Positions 6,893 to 14,870 of a stretch of DNA of 64,000 bases are shown in pieces. How positions within the stretch are numbered: position 1 is the stretch's first letter; each line of letters opens with the position of its first letter. The position numbers and the translations under genes are program-made. The stretch spans positions 496,001-560,000 of the forward strand of contig NZ_JAYSGI010000002.1 of NCBI RefSeq assembly GCF_041912895.1, in the 5' to 3' direction. This DNA is from Pelagerythrobacter sp041912895. Lineage in GTDB: Bacteria; Pseudomonadota; Alphaproteobacteria; Sphingomonadales; Sphingomonadaceae. The notes under the pieces are model-generated. The model searched no databases. It was not told where the DNA came from and saw only the letters and a program-made list of their open reading frames with translations.

Positions 6893-7789
6893 TCACTTTC
6901 CGAGCAACCGCTCCGCTATCGCCCGCACTTCCGCGCCCATGTCCTCGCGTTCCAGCGCCAGCGCGAGGGTCGCTTCGACGAAGCCCAGCTTGCTGCCGCA
7001 GTCGAAGCGGCGGCCGGCGAAGGTGACGGCGTGGAACGGCTGGGTGCCGATCATGCGCGCCATCGCGTCGGTCAGCTGGATCTCGCCACCCGCGCCCTTC
7101 TCCTGATCCTCCAGCGTGCGCATGACCTCGGGCTGGAGGATGTAGCGGCCGGAGATGATCTTGTTCGAGGGCGCCTGGTCGACCGGGGGTTTCTCCACCA
7201 GCCCGCGCACTTCGGTCAGCGTGCCGCCTGAACCCGGAACGTCCGCGCCCGGATCGATCACGCCGTAGCTCGAGACGTCCTCGCGCGGCACCTCGAGCAC
7301 CGAGATCAGGTTGCCGCCGACCTCCTCGTAGGCTTCCACCATCTGCTTCATGCAGCCGGTGCCGCCCTGGTCGGCGATCATCAGTTCGTCGGGCAGGAAG
7401 ATCGCGAACGGCTCGTCGCCCACGATCGCGCGCGCGCACCAGATCGCGTGGCCGAGGCCGAGCGGCACCTGCTGGCGCACGGTGATGACGTCGCCGGGGG
7501 TGAAGCGCGTGGGGGCGAGGATGGCGAGATCCTTGCCGCGCTCGTCCATCGTGGTCTCGAGCTCGTAGGCGATGTCGAAATGTTCGACGATCGCGGTCTT
7601 GCCGCGCCCGGTGACGAAGATCATCTGCTCGATCCCCGCCTCGCGCGCCTCGTCCACCGCGTACTGGATCAGCGGGCGGTCGACGATCGGCAGCAGTTCC
7701 TTGGGGATCGCCTTGGTCGCGGGCAGGAAGCGGGTCCCGAGCCCGGCGACGGGGAACACAGCTTTGCGGATCGGTTTGCGGTTGGGCAT
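6893..7789 (-). CDS. galU: UTP--glucose-1-phosphate uridylyltransferase
   Basis: A 298-aa nucleotidyltransferase making UDP-glucose from UTP and glucose-1-phosphate for glycans and lipopolysaccharide. The nucleotide-binding signature FPVAGLGTRFLPATK near the N-terminus, KELLPIVDRPLIQYAV and the catalytic-core LPDELM, GLVEKP and FDCGSKLGF are all present. The start is set at ATG 7789 (MPNRKPIRKAVFP), which matches the family; a further 19 codons upstream are open but poorly supported. It lies back to back with murA. UDP-glucose made here would feed GalE encoded 4 kb away. Confidence 0.95.
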   Translation of the reverse strand: MPNRKPIRKAVFPVAGLGTRFLPATKAIPKELLPIVDRPLIQYAVDEAREAGIEQMIFVTGRGKTAIVEHFDIAYELETTMDERGKDLAILAPTRFTPGDVITVRQQVPLGLGHAIWCARAIVGDEPFAIFLPDELMIADQGGTGCMKQMVEAYEEVGGNLISVLEVPREDVSSYGVIDPGADVPGSGGTLTEVRGLVEKPPVDQAPSNKIISGRYILQPEVMRTLEDQEKGAGGEIQLTDAMARMIGTQPFHAVTFAGRRFDCGSKLGFVEATLALALEREDMGAEVRAIAERLLGK

Positions 7790-7869
7790 GGGGCAAGGCG
7801 ATACGAAGCCCGGGCGCTGGTCGCAAGGCGCGACTTGATGAGGCACGGATTCGCGCTAAACGCTCGACC

Positions 7870-9153
7870 ATGGACAAGATCATCATCGAGGGCCGGCACC
7901 GCCTTTCCGGCACGATTCCGATTTCGGGCGCGAAGAACGCCGCGCTCACGCTCATCCCTTGCGCGCTGCTGACCGAAGAGCCGCTGACGCTGCGCAACCT
8001 GCCGCGGCTGGCTGACATCGACGGGTTCCAGCACCTGATGAACCAGTTCGGGGTCACCACCTCGATCCAGGGTTCGCGGCCCGAGGATTTCGGGCGGGTG
8101 ATGACGCTGGAGGCGCCGCGGATCACTTCGTCGGTCGCGCCCTACGAACTGGTGCGCAAGATGCGCGCCTCGATCCTCGTGCTCGGCCCGATGCTGGCGC
8201 GGATGGGCGAGGCAACCGTGTCGCTGCCCGGCGGCTGCGCGATCGGCAACCGCCCGATCGACCTGCACCTGAAGGTGCTGGAGGCGTTCGGGGCCGAGAT
8301 CGAGCTGGCGCAGGGCTACGTCAAGGCGGTCGCGCCCGATGGCGGGCTGCCGGGCGGCGAGTTCGATTTCCCCGTGGTATCGGTCGGCGCGACCGAGAAC
8401 GCGCTGATGGCCGCGGTGCTCGCCAACGGCACTAGCCGGTTGCGCAACGCCGCGCGCGAGCCGGAGATCGTCGATTTGTGCAACCTGCTTTCCGCGATGG
8501 GCGCGGAGATCGAGGGCGTCGGCACGTCCGACCTCACGATTCACGGGGTCAAGCGGCTGCACGGGGCGACCTACCGCGTGATGGCCGACCGGATCGAAGC
8601 GGGCAGCTACGCCTGCGCCGCGGCGATCACCGGGGGCGAGGTGCTGCTGGCGGGCGCGAACGCGGAGGAGATGTCGGCCACGCTCCACGCGCTGCGCAAC
8701 ATCGGTGTGGAGGCGGAGGCGGAAGGAAAAGGCGTGCGCATCGCGGCGAACGGGCCGCTCAAGGCGGCGAACCTCACCACCGCGCCCTATCCGGGCCTCG
8801 CCACCGACATGCAGGCGCAGCTGATGGCGCTGCTGACCGTGGCCGAGGGCACCAGCGTGCTGACCGAGACGATCTTCGAGAACCGCTACATGCACGTGCC
8901 CGAGCTGAGCCGGATGGGCGCGCATATCGAGACCTCGGGCCGCACCGCGATCGTCCACGGCGTGGGCGGGCTGACCGGGGCGGAGGTGATGGCGACCGAC
9001 CTGCGCGCCTCGATGAGCCTCGTGATCGCCGGGCTGGCCGCGCAGGGCGAAACGCAGGTGCGCCGTCTCTACCACCTCGACCGCGGCTACGAGCGGCTGG
9101 AAGAGAAGCTGGCGCTGGTCGGCGCGAAGATCGAACGGATCGGCGACGAATAA
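7870..9153 (+). CDS. murA: UDP-N-acetylglucosamine 1-carboxyvinyltransferase
   Basis: A 427-aa enzyme, full length for the family, catalysing the first committed step of peptidoglycan synthesis: transfer of enolpyruvate from PEP to UDP-GlcNAc. The fosfomycin-target cysteine is at residue 123 in LPGGCAIGNRPIDLH, so fosfomycin sensitivity of the enzyme is expected. Other signatures: SGAKNAALTL near residue 20, the EPSP-synthase-type repeats, and DLRASMSLVIAGLAA near the C-terminus. It is divergent from galU with an 80-bp gap that holds their promoters. Confidence 0.96.
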   Translation: MDKIIIEGRHRLSGTIPISGAKNAALTLIPCALLTEEPLTLRNLPRLADIDGFQHLMNQFGVTTSIQGSRPEDFGRVMTLEAPRITSSVAPYELVRKMRASILVLGPMLARMGEATVSLPGGCAIGNRPIDLHLKVLEAFGAEIELAQGYVKAVAPDGGLPGGEFDFPVVSVGATENALMAAVLANGTSRLRNAAREPEIVDLCNLLSAMGAEIEGVGTSDLTIHGVKRLHGATYRVMADRIEAGSYACAAAITGGEVLLAGANAEEMSATLHALRNIGVEAEAEGKGVRIAANGPLKAANLTTAPYPGLATDMQAQLMALLTVAEGTSVLTETIFENRYMHVPELSRMGAHIETSGRTAIVHGVGGLTGAEVMATDLRASMSLVIAGLAAQGETQVRRLYHLDRGYERLEEKLALVGAKIERIGDE

Positions 9154-9219
9154 CGCGCAAGCGCCGGACCTTTCCCCGATGCACGGCGTTGATCGGGGCA
9201 AAAGGCAAAGGAGGCCATC

Positions 9220-9447
9220 ATGGCACTGTTGAAACTCGCGGCGCTCGGCGCGCTGGGTTACGTCGGATACAAGGTCTACGAGAACCAGAAGGGCGACCGC
9301 CCGGCGTTCGCCGGCAACCAGGGCGACGCCGCCGTGCGCGATGCGGGGCCGGGTTCGATGCGCGACAAACCCAAGCGCGGCTGGAGCAAGACCGACGAGG
9401 CGAGCGACCAGAGCTTCCCGGCGAGCGATCCGCCCTCGACATACTGA
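9220..9447 (+). CDS. Small membrane-anchored protein with DEASDQSFPASDPP tail
   Basis: 75 aa. A short hydrophobic N-terminus (LLKLAALGALGYVGYKVY) is followed by a polar region ending KTDEASDQSFPASDPPSTY. The DEASxxSFPASDPP motif recurs at the C-terminus of many small alphaproteobacterial proteins of unknown role. A strong AAAGGAGG precedes the ATG at 9220. It stands alone after murA and is followed by a stem-loop. Likely inner-membrane anchored; no function assigned. Confidence 0.72.
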   Translation: MALLKLAALGALGYVGYKVYENQKGDRPAFAGNQGDAAVRDAGPGSMRDKPKRGWSKTDEASDQSFPASDPPSTY

Positions 9448-9465
9448 CGGCGGCCGCGATTATCG

Positions 9466-9496
9466 AACGGGTCGAGCCTCGCGGCTCGGCCCGTTT
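9466..9496. terminator. Stem-loop terminator between convergent genes
   Basis: AACGGG and CGAGCC (one mismatch between them) pair with GGCTCG and CCCGTT around a TCGC loop, followed by TTT. It separates the plus-strand 75-aa gene from the minus-strand RHH gene and could serve both. Confidence 0.55.
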
Positions 9497-9498
9497 CG

Positions 9499-9729
9499 CT
9501 ATCCGCCGTTCGCGACCAGCCACAGGCGGATCGCCCCCGCCAAGCCCGGCGGGGTTTCGGCCGCGATCCGCTCCTCGTCGATCCGCGCGACGAGCGCGTT
9601 CACCGGCACCCCTTCGCGCGCGGCGGCATCGCGCAGCATGTCCCAGAACAGCGGTTCCAAGCTGATCGAGGTCTTGTGCCCGGCAATCTCGACCGACCGT
9701 TTGACCGGGGGATGATAGGGTGCGGCGAT
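9499..9729 (-). CDS. Ribbon-helix-helix (RHH_4-like) protein
   Basis: About 76 aa. The sequence YHPPVKRSVEIAGHKTSISL followed by EPLFWDMLRDAAAREGVPVN is the typical RHH_4 pattern (beta strand, then two helices) of small alphaproteobacterial DNA-binding proteins. No ATG, GTG or TTG occurs in frame between the preceding gene's stop and the conserved block. The nearest option is ATC at 9729 (or ATA at 9747, overlapping the upstream TAG). The start is therefore uncertain and perhaps non-standard. It follows the HxlR-type gene at once and probably shares its transcript. Confidence 0.7.
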   Translation of the reverse strand: MAAPYHPPVKRSVEIAGHKTSISLEPLFWDMLRDAAAREGVPVNALVARIDEERIAAETPPGLAGAIRLWLVANGG

Positions 9730-9743
9730 TGTGGTGGCTGCTT

Positions 9744-10289
9744 CTATTCCGCCGCCTGCACGCGGTGGGGCCAGGCGGTGTCGCCGCGGTCGAGCGGTTC
9801 GCCGGCTTCGGCGCGGGAGCCGTCTTCGCGCAGGCCGACCCGATCGGGTCTGACGAGGCGCAGGTCGGCCGGGCCGAGGATGCGCCCGTCGTGCGCGAGG
9901 ATCGAGGTCGGGCCGATCGGCAGGCGGTCGATCTCGTCGACCAGCACCGGATCTTCGACCACTTCGGAGCCGTATTTCTGGCCCCACTGGCGCAGCGAAA
10001 CCATCGCCGGCAGCAGGTCGAAGCCCTTGGCCGTCAGCCGGTATTCGATCCGCCGCCGGTCGTCCGGGCACGGCTGGCGGTCGAGAATGCCGTGCTCGAC
10101 CAGCTTGGCGAGCCGGTTCGAGAGGATGTTGCGCGCGATCCCGAGTTCGCTGAGGAACTCCTCGAAATGATGGAGGCCGTTGAAGCTGGCGCGCAGGATC
10201 ATGAAGCTCCAGCGCTCGCCCATGACCTCGAGCGCCTCGGGCAGGCCGCAACTGGTCAGCTCGCGCAGCGGTTCTCTCACATCACCCAT
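9744..10289 (-). CDS. HxlR family winged-helix transcriptional regulator
   Basis: 181 aa. Residues about 12-100 form an HxlR/MarR-like winged helix: CGLPEALEVMGERWSFMILR, then FEEFLSELGIARNILSNRL and CPDDRRRIEYRLTAKG. The lone Cys near the N-terminus is typical of HxlR regulators that sense electrophiles or redox change, though the sensor role is inference. The C-terminal 80 residues are a family-variable extension. ATG 10289 is chosen for its GGGAGAACG ribosome site. It is divergent from a small secreted protein gene and may control it. Confidence 0.87.
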   Translation of the reverse strand: MGDVREPLRELTSCGLPEALEVMGERWSFMILRASFNGLHHFEEFLSELGIARNILSNRLAKLVEHGILDRQPCPDDRRRIEYRLTAKGFDLLPAMVSLRQWGQKYGSEVVEDPVLVDEIDRLPIGPTSILAHDGRILGPADLRLVRPDRVGLREDGSRAEAGEPLDRGDTAWPHRVQAAE

Positions 10290-10365
10290 CGCATCGTTCT
10301 CCCGGTGGTGTTGTAGCCCGAAGGCACGCCACCACAAAATCGAAACTAAGTTTTCTCTTGCAACC

Positions 10366-10371
10366 TATAAT
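10366..10371 (+). promoter_or_regulatory. Consensus -10 box upstream of the CC_3452-type gene
   Basis: A perfect TATAAT in an AT-rich 160-bp divergent intergenic region, 83 bp before the ATG at 10454. No good -35 lies at the usual distance (AACTAA, 16-bp spacer), so an activator or the HxlR regulator may be involved. GAAACTAAG and GAAACTGAT flank the region as imperfect repeats. Confidence 0.4.
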
Positions 10372-10453
10372 GTCGGAATGTAGGTAGCGATTCGCAACCA
10401 GTCTCTAATAGAAACTGATTTGCGAAGAAAGCCCCGCGAAAAGGATTTTTCCG

Positions 10454-10798
10454 ATGACCGCCTCCTCCTCTCCCCTCGTCCGCACAGCCGCCGCGACCGC
10501 GCTGGCGCTGGTCTACAGCACGCTGACGTTCGGCGCGCTGGTCGCACCAAGCCCGGCGCAGGCCGCCGGCGGTGCGTTCTACACCGCCGAACTCGCCGCC
10601 CCGGCGGCCGAGCGGACCAAGATCATCAGCGGCGTCGCCTGGCAGTGCCAAGGTACCACCTGCGTCGCTGCCAAGAGCAATTCGCGCCCGCTCGTCATCT
10701 GCCAGCGCGTCGCCCGCGAGCTGGGCGAAGTGACCGGCTTCACCGCCAAGGGCGAAGCGTTCGCCGCCGAAGACCTCGCGCGCTGCAACGGCAACTGA
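10454..10798 (+). CDS. CC_3452 family small secreted protein
   Basis: 114 aa with a signal peptide (about residues 1-38, cleavage after AQA-A). The mature part contains FYTAELAAPAAE, VAWQCQGTTCVA and VICQRVARELG...LARCN, with three cysteines, matching the alphaproteobacterial CC_3452-type family of unknown function. It is followed by a strong terminator, so monocistronic. Likely periplasmic. Role unknown. Confidence 0.8.
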   Translation: MTASSSPLVRTAAATALALVYSTLTFGALVAPSPAQAAGGAFYTAELAAPAAERTKIISGVAWQCQGTTCVAAKSNSRPLVICQRVARELGEVTGFTAKGEAFAAEDLARCNGN

Positions 10799-10833
10799 TC
10801 CCGCCCGTCCTCTCCGAAAGGGTGGTTACTGCA

Positions 10834-10865
10834 GGGCCTCCGGCATCGCGCCGGGGGCCCTTTTT
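10834..10865 (+). terminator. Intrinsic terminator after the CC_3452-type gene
   Basis: A GC-rich stem (GGGCC-TCCGGC against GCCGG-GGGCCC) followed by TTTTT. The T-tract runs into the stop codon of the convergent HAD gene. Confidence 0.85.
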
Positions 10866-11479
10866 CATATCAGCCCGCGCGCCGTGAGGTCGCGTTCGAG
10901 CGCGGGGGCATCGGCGAAATGATGGACCTGCCAGCCAAGCGCACTGGCGGCCTCGATATTGGCGCGGTTGTCGTCGATGAACAGCATGTGTTCCGGATCA
11001 TGGCCGAAGCGCTGCGCGGCGAGCGCGAAGATCGCCGGATCGGGCTTGGCCAGCTTCTCCCGGCCCGAGACCACGATATCGCCGAACAGGTCGAGCAGCG
11101 GCTCGGTCGGGCGGAACATGTCCCACAGCTCCGCACCGAAATTGGTGATGGCGTAGAGCGGCACGCCGCGTGCCGCCAGCCGCCCCACCAGCGCCGCAGT
11201 GCCGGGCACCGGGCCGGGGATCGTTTCGAGGAACCGGCCGGCATAGGCGTCGATCAGAGGGGCGTGGTCGGGAAACTCCGCCTTGCGCTCGGCCACCATG
11301 TCGGCAAGCGCGCGCCCGCGATCGTGCTGGAAATGCCACGCCTCGGTCACGACGTTGGCGAGGAACCAGTCGAGCTCCTCCCCGTCGTCGATCAGCTGGG
11401 CGAACAGCGCGCGCAGTTCCCACTGCACGAGCACGCGCCCGACGTCGAACACTACGGCGTTGATCTTTCCGGCGGTCAC
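10865..11479 (-). CDS. HAD superfamily hydrolase (YihX-like phosphatase)
   Basis: 204 aa. Motif I is VVFDVGRVLVQW: the nucleophile Asp is present, but the second Asp of the classical DxD is Gly, as is usual in this HAD-IA branch (FDxGxVL). Motif II is AITNFG, motif III KPDPAIF, and motif IV MLFIDDN. The fold and motifs recall YihX-type sugar-phosphate phosphatases and 2-haloacid dehalogenases; the substrate cannot be decided. Cytoplasmic. Starts ATG 11479. Confidence 0.88.
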   Translation of the reverse strand: MTAGKINAVVFDVGRVLVQWELRALFAQLIDDGEELDWFLANVVTEAWHFQHDRGRALADMVAERKAEFPDHAPLIDAYAGRFLETIPGPVPGTAALVGRLAARGVPLYAITNFGAELWDMFRPTEPLLDLFGDIVVSGREKLAKPDPAIFALAAQRFGHDPEHMLFIDDNRANIEAASALGWQVHHFADAPALERDLTARGLI

Positions 11480-11521
11480 GGAAGGGTCGGCTTCGTCCGC
11501 ATTGTCGATCCGCCGGAAGCG

Positions 11522-11597
11522 GCACCAGCCCGCACCCCCACCCGGCCCCCCAGCGATAGTAGCCTACGGGTGGCCGGGGGGGGGTGCGGGCTGGTGC
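11522..11597. repeat. Large GC-rich hairpin (18-bp perfect outer stem)
   Basis: GCACCAGCCCGCACCCCC (11522-11539) pairs perfectly with GGGGGTGCGGGCTGGTGC (11580-11597). The inner part holds a second stem, roughly CACCCGGCCCCCC against GGGTGGCCGG, around GCGATAGTAGCCTA. It lies in the gap (11480-11717) between the divergently placed HAD start and the L36 terminator. No protein is evident there. It may be a REP-like element. Confidence 0.8.
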
Positions 11598-11646
11598 GGG
11601 GCGCAGCGACCGGAGGGAGCAAATCGACGCCACCCTCGACGACATG

Positions 11647-11677
11647 CAAAAGGCCCCCGCTTTCGCGAGGGCCCTTC
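11647..11677 (-). terminator. Intrinsic terminator of the L36 gene
   Basis: On the minus strand GGCCCTCGC-GAAA-GCGGGGGCC followed by TTTTGC, 40 nt beyond the L36 stop codon. The GNRA-type loop and near-perfect 9-bp stem support termination. Confidence 0.85.
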
Positions 11678-11717
11678 GATCCAGCGCGGCCGCGAACGAA
11701 TCGCGGCGCGGCGTTCA

Positions 11718-11843
11718 TCAGCCCTGGCGGGCCTTGAAGCGGCGGTTCGTCTTGTTGATGACGTAGGTGCGCCCACGGCGGCGGATCACGCGGCAATCAC
11801 GGTGACGGCCCTTGAGCGACTTGAGGCTGTTGCGGATCTTCAT
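11718..11843 (-). CDS. rpmJ: 50S ribosomal protein L36, zinc-independent (YkgO-type)
   Basis: A 41-aa basic protein starting MKIRNSLKSLKGRHRDC and ending NKTNRRFKARQG. It lacks the four-ligand CxxC..CxxxxH zinc site of classical L36 and has a single Cys, so it is the C-minus paralogue type (as YkgO), which in other bacteria can replace the zinc form. A GGGAAAGA ribosome site precedes ATG 11843 and a terminator follows. It forms a single-gene unit. Confidence 0.95.
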   Translation of the reverse strand: MKIRNSLKSLKGRHRDCRVIRRRGRTYVINKTNRRFKARQG

Positions 11844-11940
11844 TGGTCTTTCCCGGGAACGAAATCGGCACCGGAGATGGCCCCCGATGCCGCAAAATCA
11901 AGCCGCGCGCCTAAGGGCGACGGCAGGCAAAGTCAAGCGA

Positions 11941-12978
11941 TCAGGCCGCCGGTCGCGCGCGCAACGCGGGGCTTTCGCCGCCCAGGTGCTCGCCGAGCAC
12001 GCGTTCCCATTGCAGCGCGTGGGACACGATTCGCTCCAGATCGGCATGGCGCGGCCGCCACGGCAGGGTCGCGCGGATCAGCGCGGGGTCGGCGACGAGA
12101 GAATCGGGGTCGCCCGCGCGGCGCGGACCATGGCGCCGCTCGATCGTGCCGCCGGTCACCCGATCGACCGCGTCGAGCACCTCGCGCACCGAGAACCCCC
12201 GGCCGTAGCCGCAGTTCATCGTCAGCGAGCGGGCGGGCTCGGCAATCAGCGCCTCCAGCGCGAGCACGTGTGCCTCGGCGAGATCGCTGACATGGATGTA
12301 GTCGCGCACTCCGGTGCCGTCGGGCGTGGCGTAATCGGTGCCGAACACGTCGACGTGGCTGCGCTTGCCCGTCGCCGCCTCGCACGCGACCTTGAGCAGG
12401 TGGGTCGCGCCCGCGGTCGATTGCCCGCTGCGTGCCTGCGGATCGGCCCCGGCGACGTTGAAATAGCGGAGCGCGCAGTAGTTGAGCGGGTGCGCGGCGG
12501 CGGTGTCGGCCAGCATCCGCTCGGTCATCAGTTTGGACCAGCCGTAGGGGTTGATCGGGTGCTGCGGCGTGTCCTCGCGCACCGGGGACACGTCGGGCAT
12601 GCCGTACGTCGCCGCGGTGCTGGAGAAGATCATGTGCGGCACCCCCGCGGCGACCACGGCGGCGATCAGCGCGCGGCTCTTCGCGGTGTTGTTGTCGTAA
12701 TACTTGAGCGGGTCGGCGACCGATTCGGGCACCACCACCGATCCGGCGAAATGCATCACCGCGCCGATGCGCTGTTCCTCGAAGATGCGCGCGAGCAAGT
12801 CCGCGTCGGCCACGTCGCCGCGGTAGAACGGCACGCCGGGCGGCACCGCGAAGCGAAAGCCGGTCGACAGGTCGTCGATCACCGCCACCGGCCAGCCCGC
12901 ATCGAGCAGCGCGAGCACGGCGTGGCTGCCGATATAGCCGGCGCCGCCGGTGACGAGGACGGGCGTCTTGCGATCCAT
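11941..12978 (-). CDS. galE: UDP-glucose 4-epimerase
   Basis: A 345-aa short-chain dehydrogenase-type epimerase interconverting UDP-glucose and UDP-galactose with bound NAD. The Rossmann motif GGAGYIGS is near residue 10, the SSTAATYG Ser/Thr strand near 122 and catalytic YxxxK as YGWSK near 147; NCGYGRGFSVREV and the RAGDPDSLVAD substrate-binding part follow. Full length. It stands alone, but galU at 6.9-7.8 kb supplies UDP-glucose. The product likely serves surface polysaccharide synthesis. Confidence 0.95.
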   Translation of the reverse strand: MDRKTPVLVTGGAGYIGSHAVLALLDAGWPVAVIDDLSTGFRFAVPPGVPFYRGDVADADLLARIFEEQRIGAVMHFAGSVVVPESVADPLKYYDNNTAKSRALIAAVVAAGVPHMIFSSTAATYGMPDVSPVREDTPQHPINPYGWSKLMTERMLADTAAAHPLNYCALRYFNVAGADPQARSGQSTAGATHLLKVACEAATGKRSHVDVFGTDYATPDGTGVRDYIHVSDLAEAHVLALEALIAEPARSLTMNCGYGRGFSVREVLDAVDRVTGGTIERRHGPRRAGDPDSLVADPALIRATLPWRPRHADLERIVSHALQWERVLGEHLGGESPALRARPAA

Positions 12979-13103
12979 CGGCCCCCACTAGGCGCGCGAC
13001 GGTAAAGGAACCGTTCGCCCGCGCGGGCACACCGCGCCGTGCGATGCGTTGTTCGGGAGGAGACCGGCGCCCTGCCGCGCCGCACAGGAGAAGGAGTCGC
13101 CCC

Positions 13104-13721
13104 ATGAAGCCTGCCAAATTCGCGCTAGCAACCGCCGCGCTCGCCTCGCTCGCCGCCTGCGCCACCCCCGCCGTGACCGGGCCGGTCGAGGTGACGCGCT
13201 TCCTCGAGCCGACCGCTTCGAGCCAGCTCGGCCGGGGCACGATCTTCGTCGAGACCGCGCCTGGCGTGGACGGCGATTCGCTCGCGCTTGCCCCTTACAA
13301 GGACGCGATCGCCCGTGAACTAGCAGCGCTGGGCTATCGCGAAGGTTCGCGCGATGCAGCGACGCAAGTCGCGCAAGTGCGGGTCGAGCGTTACAGTTCC
13401 GGACCCGGCGGCCAGCGGCGCGGCCCCGTCAGCGTGGGCGTCGGCGGCGGCACCGGCAGCTACGGTTCGGGCGTCGGGCTCGGCCTCGGGTTCAACCTCG
13501 GCGGCGGAGGTCCGCGCGAGATGATCGACACCATGGTCGGCGTGATGATCCGTGACAAGTCGACCAACGCGACATATTGGGAAGGCCGGGCGCAATTTTC
13601 GGTAAGCGACAACTCGCCTTATGCCGATACGCCCGCCAATGCCGCCGCCGTGGCCGACGCGCTGTTCCGCGACTTTCCCGGCAACAACGGCGAAACGATA
13701 GAAGTGAGGGTTCCCGATTGA
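13104..13721 (+). CDS. DUF4136 lipoprotein
   Basis: 205 aa with a lipobox (LAACA near residue 19), so a membrane lipoprotein in the periplasmic space. The body has the DUF4136 pattern: a beta-rich domain, a glycine-rich loop (VGVGGGTGSYGSGVGLG) and a C-terminal YWEGRAQF...DALFRDFPG. The start at 13104 is fixed by AGGAGAAGGAG 8 nt upstream. Its stop overlaps the TTG start of the M14 carboxypeptidase (TTGA). Function unknown. Confidence 0.85.
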   Translation: MKPAKFALATAALASLAACATPAVTGPVEVTRFLEPTASSQLGRGTIFVETAPGVDGDSLALAPYKDAIARELAALGYREGSRDAATQVAQVRVERYSSGPGGQRRGPVSVGVGGGTGSYGSGVGLGLGFNLGGGGPREMIDTMVGVMIRDKSTNATYWEGRAQFSVSDNSPYADTPANAAAVADALFRDFPGNNGETIEVRVPD

Positions 13722-14866
13722 CCGGCAACGCCAGCACCATCGCGATCGACAGCAATTTCGACGGCGGCAATATCGAAGTGCTGTCGGTCGATGGCGCGGT
13801 CGCCCGCCTCGCGATCCGGCAGGATCACCAGTCCGAATTCAAGCAGTGGTTCCATTTCCGCGTCAGCGGCGCGGCGGGGCGCGAGCTGACGCTGAAGATT
13901 ACCGGGCTTGAAACCTCGGCCTATCCGCTCGGCTGGCCCGCCTACAACTGCCGGGTGAGCGAGGACCGCGAATACTGGGCGGCGACTCCGTCGAGCTACG
14001 ACAAGGGCGAGGACGGCGGCACGCTGACGGTGCGTTACACGCCTGCCAGCGATCTCGCCTGGTTCGCCTATTTCGCGCCCTATTCGATGGAGCGGCATCA
14101 CGATCTCGTCGCCGAATGCGCGGCGAGCGAAGGCGTCGACTATCGCCGCCTTGGCCAGACGCTGGACGGGCAGCCGATCGACTGCCTCGAATTCGGCGAG
14201 GGCGACAAGCAGGTCTGGCTCTACGCGCGCCAGCATCCGGGCGAGACGATGGCCGAATGGTGGATGGAAGGCGCGCTCGAACGCCTGACCGATCCCGCCG
14301 ACCCGGTCGCGCGCGCGCTGCGGGCCAAGTGCCGCTTCCACGTCGTGCCCAACTGCAACCCCGACGGCTCGCGCCGGGGGCACCTGCGCACGAACGCCAA
14401 GGGCGTGAACCTCAACCGCGAATGGGACAATCCGACCGCGGAGAATTCGCCCGAAGTGCTCGCGATCCGCACTGCGATGGACACGAGCGGAGTGGACTTC
14501 GCGATGGACGTCCACGGCGACGAGGCGATCCCCGCGGTGTTCCTCGCCGGGTACGAGGGCATTCCCGATCTGACCGACGAGCACTTGGCGGGCTTCACCC
14601 GCTACCGCGCGATCCTCGAACGCCGTACGCCCGATTTTCAGACCGCACGGGGCTACGCCGTGTCGCAGCCGGGCAAGGCGAACCTGTCGATGAGCACGAC
14701 GCAGGTCGCACACCGCTTCGGCGCGACCGCGATGACGCTCGAGATGCCCTACAAGGACAACGACGACCTGCCCGATCCCGAGCAGAACTGGTCGCCCGAA
14801 CGCTGCATGCAGCTCGGCCGCAACTGCCTCGGCGCGTTGCTCGAATGGTTCGAGGGCAAGGACTGA
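13718..14866 (+). CDS. M14 family metallocarboxypeptidase, cytosolic carboxypeptidase (CCP)-like
   Basis: 382 aa without a signal peptide. An N-terminal beta domain of about 120 residues precedes the M14 domain, as in cytosolic carboxypeptidases. Zinc ligands HPGE (ARQHPGETMAEWW near residue 172) and the third His in DVHGDE are visible, with NLNREWDNP between, and the catalytic Glu in MTLEMPYKDN. An active zinc carboxypeptidase is likely; the substrate is unknown, possibly protein C-termini. The TTG start at 13718 overlaps the upstream stop by 4 nt, which gives the family's normal N-terminus. Confidence 0.88.
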   Translation: MTGNASTIAIDSNFDGGNIEVLSVDGAVARLAIRQDHQSEFKQWFHFRVSGAAGRELTLKITGLETSAYPLGWPAYNCRVSEDREYWAATPSSYDKGEDGGTLTVRYTPASDLAWFAYFAPYSMERHHDLVAECAASEGVDYRRLGQTLDGQPIDCLEFGEGDKQVWLYARQHPGETMAEWWMEGALERLTDPADPVARALRAKCRFHVVPNCNPDGSRRGHLRTNAKGVNLNREWDNPTAENSPEVLAIRTAMDTSGVDFAMDVHGDEAIPAVFLAGYEGIPDLTDEHLAGFTRYRAILERRTPDFQTARGYAVSQPGKANLSMSTTQVAHRFGATAMTLEMPYKDNDDLPDPEQNWSPERCMQLGRNCLGALLEWFEGKD

Positions 14867-14870
14867 GCGG

